Source of the DNA: Poronia punctata
Taxonomy: Eukaryota; Ascomycota; Sordariomycetes; Xylariales; Xylariaceae
DNA length: 36,104 nucleotides
Direction: 5' to 3'
NCBI GenBank assembly: GCA_022579005.1
Contig: MU401706.1
Span: 11,831-47,934, forward strand
The notes beneath the pieces were generated by a model, which saw only the letters and a program-made list of their open reading frames with translations, ran no database searches and was not told the origin of the DNA. The position numbers and the translations under genes were made by a program. Below, one piece after another: positions 30,901-36,104 of this stretch (its first letter is position 1; each line of letters opens with the position of its first letter).

Positions 30901-33900
30901 TTATTATATAGCACTTTTAAACTAATAACTAATTAAAATAAGTATATTAAACTTTTAAAAAGTACTTTTATACTTTTTATAGTAGTAAGCTAAATAGCAA
31001 AATTAAAGTATTAGTAAATATTAAGTTTATATATAATAATAGCTAATATGCTATTATAAGCTATTTATTATTTAAAGCGTTATATAAATACTACTTAAAA
31101 AGTATTAAGTATATATTAAAATAGCTTTAATTTAATATTTAAAAAGTAAAAAAAAAGCTATAGTAAATAAAGGCTATATGCTATATAGTTTATAAGCATT
31201 AAAAGCAAGTAATAAAGTTAATATAAAAGCATTATAATAAACGCTATATGCTAAAAAAGTTTTAAGTAAGTAATATAGTAAAGCTATTAATAATATATTT
31301 TAAGTTTAAGTATAAAAAAAAGCTAGCTTTTATATATATTTAAATTAAAGTTTTAAAAAAAATAAAAACTAAAGTATATTAAATTAAGTTATTTAAAATT
31401 TATTTTTAAGTTTATAATATATTTTTTATATTATTGCTAAAATTATATATAAACTAGTTAGAAAATAATAATTAAATAGCGTTGCTTAAGTTAAAAAATA
31501 AATAAATAAAATAAATAGTAAAAAATATTATTTAGTATTAAAATAATTAAAGTAAATAAAAATACTTAGTAAAATAAAAAAGTTAGCTAATAAAATATAA
31601 TATTTAAAAGCTAGCTAAATAATTAGTAAATATAAGCTATTTACTAAACTAATATAAAAAGAAAGTTAAAAAAGTTTATGCTAAATAAAATAATAAGTAA
31701 AGTAATTATATTAGTATATAACTTAGTTAATAAAGAAATAGTAAGCTATTACTAAGCAAGCTAAGCTAAGCTATAATATTATAAAAACTAAAAACTTATA
31801 TTTTAATAAACTTATTATAACTAAAGTATACTTAAACTATTAATATAAAAAATATTATTACTAAGTAAAAAGTTAGCAAATAAAAGCTAAAAAGTAGCTA
31901 AAAAAGCAAATAATATATTATATTATTAAAATAGCTATAGCTAAAAATAAATAGCGTAGTTTAATAAATATTATAAATAAAGCTAGCAGCAGTAATAAAA
32001 ACTATATTATAAGCAAAAATCTTTTAATAAGCTTTACTAATTTTAAAAAATGTTTTAATGCTTTTATTTTTATAAATTCTTTTAAAGTTTATCTTTTTAT
32101 TAGCAGCTTTTAAAATAAGCATATATAACTATTATAAGCAAGCATTTAAATTACTTAAAAAGCTATTTTAATACTTTAAAAAAATAACATACTAAGCTTT
32201 ATATAAAATATTATTAAAGTTATTAAATAAAAGCTTTTTTTTACTAATATAAAACTGCTAAGTATTAATAACTATACTAGCAAGCAAGCAATATAAATAT
32301 AAACGATAAAAAAAGCAATAGTAATAATTAATAAGCAATAAATAAAAACTAATTTTTAGTAAATAATAGCATAGCATTTTTGCTTTTTTTTTATTAATAT
32401 AACTAGCTTTTTTTAAAAAGTAATTATATACTAACAAGCTAAGCATACTTTAAATAAATAGAATATATGCTAACTTATAGCTATAAAAGTATTTTTTAAT
32501 AAAGTAGCGTTTTTTTGCTTATTTTTATTATTTTTATTTTTAGCTTTAGCAATAATAGCTTAATAAGTTTACTAAACTATAAAAGTTTTAATATAAAAAT
32601 AAAAAATATACTATATAAAATTTTAAGCTATACTAAGCAAAGCAAAAAGTATTTAAAGAAAAGATTAATATTTAGCAAAACTAATAAGCAAAAAAATAGC
32701 AAACGTATAATATAATAGCTATAATAGTTATGCTTATAAAAAGCATAATTAATATTGCTAAAGTAATAAAAGCAGTAAATATAAAAATCTAAATATATAT
32801 TAAAAACATAATACTAGCAAAGCTTTTTACTAAGCATTATTATAACTTTTAGCTTATTACTATTTAGCTAAGTAAAATTATAGTTAAAATTAAAAATTTT
32901 ATAGTTTAAAAATAATTAACTTAATTTAGTATTAAAAGCATACTAATATATAAATTTAAAATAAAAAAGCTTTAAAAGCAGCTAATATAACGTATTATAA
33001 AGAGACTTATTTTAAAGATAAAGTCTTATAGCCTGTAGATTAAATAGCTAGATTAGATAAAGACTAGCGTACTAAGGTTAATTAGTTAATAATAACTAAT
33101 TACTTTAACTTTGCTAAATTTCTTTTTTTTTATATAATTAATTTATAGAATTTACTATATTACTTTATAGTTTTTTTTACTAAATAGTGCGGTAAGTTAA
33201 TTAATTAATATAACCTATTTAGTTATATTTTTTTTTGTAGCAGTAGCTAGGTATAAATTAAGTATATTGTTTTTTAAAACTTTAGTACTTATTTAGCACT
33301 TTTTAAAGCTTAAATTTTAACTAAAGTAATAAGCAAGGCAGTTTTTTAAGACTTTAAGCATTGTTATTAAGTTAGAAACTAGCTAAAGTTATTTTTTTAA
33401 ATTTTTTTAACTAATGTTAATTGTAGTTTTGCAAAAGCTTTTTTATATTAAGCAAAAACCTTGTAAATAAGTTAAAATTATATAAATTTTTTTTTAAATA
33501 GCTAAGGCTATTTTTATACTACTATATTTAGGTTGTAAATAAAGTAATTCTTTATAGCGCTAACGTTTATAGTTATTTTTGCTAAGGCCTAATTTATTAA
33601 AACGCTTAGTTATATTTTATGTGTTATATATTACTTGTTTTTTTAAACTTATAAAGTATAAAAGTATTATATAAAATATTTATTTTTTTAAATTTATATT
33701 AAACGTTTTTTTTACTTCTTGTTTATTATATATATTTATTTTTTATATTATTTTTTAGTTAAGCTAAAAGCTAAACAAGTAAGCTAAATAAATAAAATAA
33801 GTAATAATAATAGCAAAGCTAATAGTAACTTTGTTATAAGCAATGTTAATAAATTAAGCTATAAGTTTTAAATAATTTATGCTATTAATATATTAACTTT

Positions 33901-36104
33901 ACTAAGTTATTATAATTTACTTAATTTTTAAGTGCTACTTAGATCTTAATAAAGCTTATAAAATAATTTATATATTATAAGCGCTAAAAATATTAAAAAA
34001 TAAAAAAACAACAAAGCAATATAGCAAGCTTTAAAATAAAACGTGTTTAATTAAAAATAGTTTTAAAAGCAAACAAATTAAACTATTAAGTACTTAGTAA
34101 ATTAAGTTAAAAAAGTAAATAATTTTTAAACAAATATAAAATTTAATATAAAGTTTATAATAAATAAAATAAACTTATTTATTTAGACTGCTTAAGGCAA
34201 GCTAGCAATATTATAATTATTAACTTTAGTATAAGCGTACTTTATATAAAAGCAAGTATATTTTCTATAAAAGCAAGCATAGCTTATAATTTAAAAATAA
34301 GTTTAAATAATATAACTAGTATATATGCTAAAAATAAAAATAGTATATTTATAGCTTACTTAGCAAGTATTTAAACTTTATATATTTAAAATAAATATAT
34401 TATATAAAAAAATTTTAAACTTTAAAAGCTTTTTTTAAGCTTAAATTAAGCTAATAACTTTTATAAAAATAGTAATTTATTATTATAAGTTAACGTTTAA
34501 TTAACTAATTATATATTTTTTAAAAATAACTAAATTTAAATTTAATTTATAAAGCTTTTAGCTTAATAGCTTTTAGTTTAACTTTTAACTAAATTAATAA
34601 TAATAAATACTTTAAAAAGTTATTTTAACTATTTTAAAAAAACTTAATTTTTTATATTATATATATAGTTAGAATATAAACAAGAATTATAATAAATTAA
34701 ATAATAAACAAAATAGTAAGCAAGAGCTTTTAAAGAAAACTTTAAAAAAGACTTAGGTAATAATAACAACGGTTTTTTATAAAAACTACTAAGACTTATA
34801 AGTTTATAAAAACTATTAAGTTTATAAAAACTACTTAAAGGTAATAAATACTTATACTATAACTTAATATTATTATTTAGTAATAACTTTAGTAATTAGA
34901 AAATAAAGATTAAAAAAGAAAATATTAGCACTTTTATACTAAACTTTAAAAATTTAAAAAACTTTAATTAAGTAAATAAAAGATTTAAAACTATTTATAT
35001 AAACATATAAGCTTTTATTAATAAAATTAATGCTATATTAAAAAGTACTAAAAATAGTACTTATAAAAGCTAGTTAGTATAGCTATAGCTTACTTTATTA
35101 AGTAAAGCTATAGCTTATTAGTAAAATTTAGTTTTTACTATTAAAAAAAAATGCTTTTAAAATAAAAGTATTTAAAAGATAATAAATTAGCTTAGCTAAC
35201 GTTTTATTATAGCTTTAGGCATTACTACTAAATAAAGCAACCTTTTATAACTTAAGCTTAAAAATATTATATATAATAAAAACGTATTAAAAAAATATTT
35301 TTAAAAAAAGCTTAAATATACTAAAGCAAGTTACTTACTAGCAAGCAATAATTTTAACTAAATAAAAGTAGTTATAGCTATATAGTTAGTAATAAACCTA
35401 GCTTTAAAATAAAATATACTTATACTTAACTAAAAAAAAGCCTTAGCAAATATTTTAAACTTCTTGCTTGTAAAAAAGCAATACTTTTATTAGTAGCTAA
35501 ATTTATATACTTTTAAGTTTAAAAAGAAATAAGCAAAATAGCTAAATAACTTTTTTAAAAACTAATTAGATAATAAAAGTAATAATAAAACTAAAAGCTG
35601 TTAGCGTAATAAACGCAATAGCAAACGTAATAGGAGCTATAATTGCAATAAAAGTTAAAATTATAACAATTGCAATTATTATAAAAATAACTATAAAAAA
35701 ACAAGTTCTAATTTAAAAATTAGAAAAAAAATAAAAATAAACTTTAAAGTAAAAACAAATTTAAAAATAAAACTAAAAAAAAGACTATTTAAACCTAGCA
35801 AAAAAAGAAAAGTTAAACTATAAATTAAACTTAAATAAAAGCTTAACAAACTTATTAAAAAAAAACTTTTTAAATTTAAAGTTAAATAAAGCATTTATAG
35901 TTATTAACTATAATATATATTATAAGTACTATAGCAGTATATTTTTAAACTTAAAAAAAAACGCTATAGCTAAAAGTATATTTAAAAATTAGTAAAGTTT
36001 TATAATACTTTTACTTTAAAGTTACTAAAGCAAAATTGTATAAAATATAACTAATTTTTTAAGTTATAAAATTAACTATTTAAGCATTTAAAAAAATATT
36101 AAAA
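30901..36104. other. AT-rich RIP-degraded block to the window end
   Basis: It probably includes the end of the integrase and the 3' LTR of the Gypsy element, then further unassigned repeat debris. Three open stretches of about 62-67 codons (32258-32446 -, 32515-32715 +, 35691-35894 -) consist of Leu/Phe/Ile/Lys/Asn low-complexity sequence expected by chance at this composition, and I do not call them genes. A slightly more G/C-containing patch with a 24-nt inverted repeat (33079-33102) occurs around 33,000-33,250. Confidence 0.65.
34776..34838. repeat. 18-bp imperfect tandem repeat, three units
   Basis: TTTATAAAAACTACTAAG, then after nine bases TTTATAAAAACTATTAAG and directly TTTATAAAAACTACTTAA. 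Units differ by one to three bases. It lies in degraded DNA with no gene nearby. Confidence 0.75.

Noticed and set aside
32258..32715. ORFs of 62 and 66 codons in the right AT block (32258-32446 - and 32515-32715 +)
   Set aside because: Low-complexity Leu/Ile/Phe/Lys/Asn composition with no domain; expected by chance at about 80% A+T and surrounded by stop-riddled DNA.
33079..33102. 24-nt perfect inverted repeat with a 4-nt loop in the right AT block
   Set aside because: Composed only of A/T apart from one G/C pair; such hairpins are common by chance at this composition, so it is not listed as a functional site.
35691..35894. 67-codon hydrophobic ORF on the minus strand
   Set aside because: It is the complement of an A-rich stretch, giving only Leu/Phe/Ser/Ile; it looks membrane-like only because of base composition.

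Overview
The window reads as nuclear DNA of a filamentous ascomycete (Pezizomycotina). Two intact genes sit in a G+C-balanced island of about 7.7 kb (roughly 15,520-23,230). Extremely AT-rich DNA, roughly 15-20% G+C by eye and full of stop codons, surrounds the island on both sides. Where repeat copies can be aligned, their differences are almost all C-to-T/G-to-A transitions, which is the signature of repeat-induced point mutation (RIP). The species cannot be named from sequence alone. The 92-bp intron with GTGAGT donor, CTAAT branch-like box and CAG acceptor, and the many TACCTACC and GTACGTGTA motifs in the spacers, fit an ascomycete and perhaps a sordariomycete (inference).

Left AT block (1-15,520). 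It opens with a 9-bp minisatellite whose units vary only at two G/A positions. Decayed repeats follow: a ~1.1-kb segment present twice (1205-2300 and 13469-14574); a head-to-tail pair of elements that share termini (a 519-bp short copy at 4725-5243 and a ~5.8-kb long copy at 5238-11060); and a ~3.8-kb element bounded by ~245-bp direct repeats (11121-14946). No readable protein survives here.

Island (15,520-23,230). The first gene, 16230-17021 (+), is an intronless short-chain dehydrogenase that I recognise as L-rhamnose-1-dehydrogenase, the first enzyme of the fungal non-phosphorylating L-rhamnose pathway. The second, 17803-19325 (-), is a two-exon CECR5/YKR070W-type HAD-superfamily hydrolase. 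The genes are convergent, with a 781-bp spacer between their stop codons. No other L-rhamnose pathway gene is visible. The next ~3.9 kb carries no gene I can support, but holds an imperfect hairpin, a G-quadruplex-prone C-rich tract, short repeats and an AT-rich scar.

Right side (23,232-36,104). An 838-bp element with 139-bp terminal inverted repeats lies exactly on the island/AT boundary. Farther right, a RIP-destroyed Gypsy-type LTR retrotransposon on the + strand is still legible: gag zinc knuckle (~27,626), reverse transcriptase (~28,750-29,100), RNase H (~29,400) and integrase (~30,640-30,720). Everything after that is RIP-degraded DNA with small tandem repeats and no gene. The most useful second-look items are the shared-terminus head-to-tail elements, the boundary TIR element, the readable Gypsy fossil and the palindrome upstream of the rhamnose dehydrogenase.
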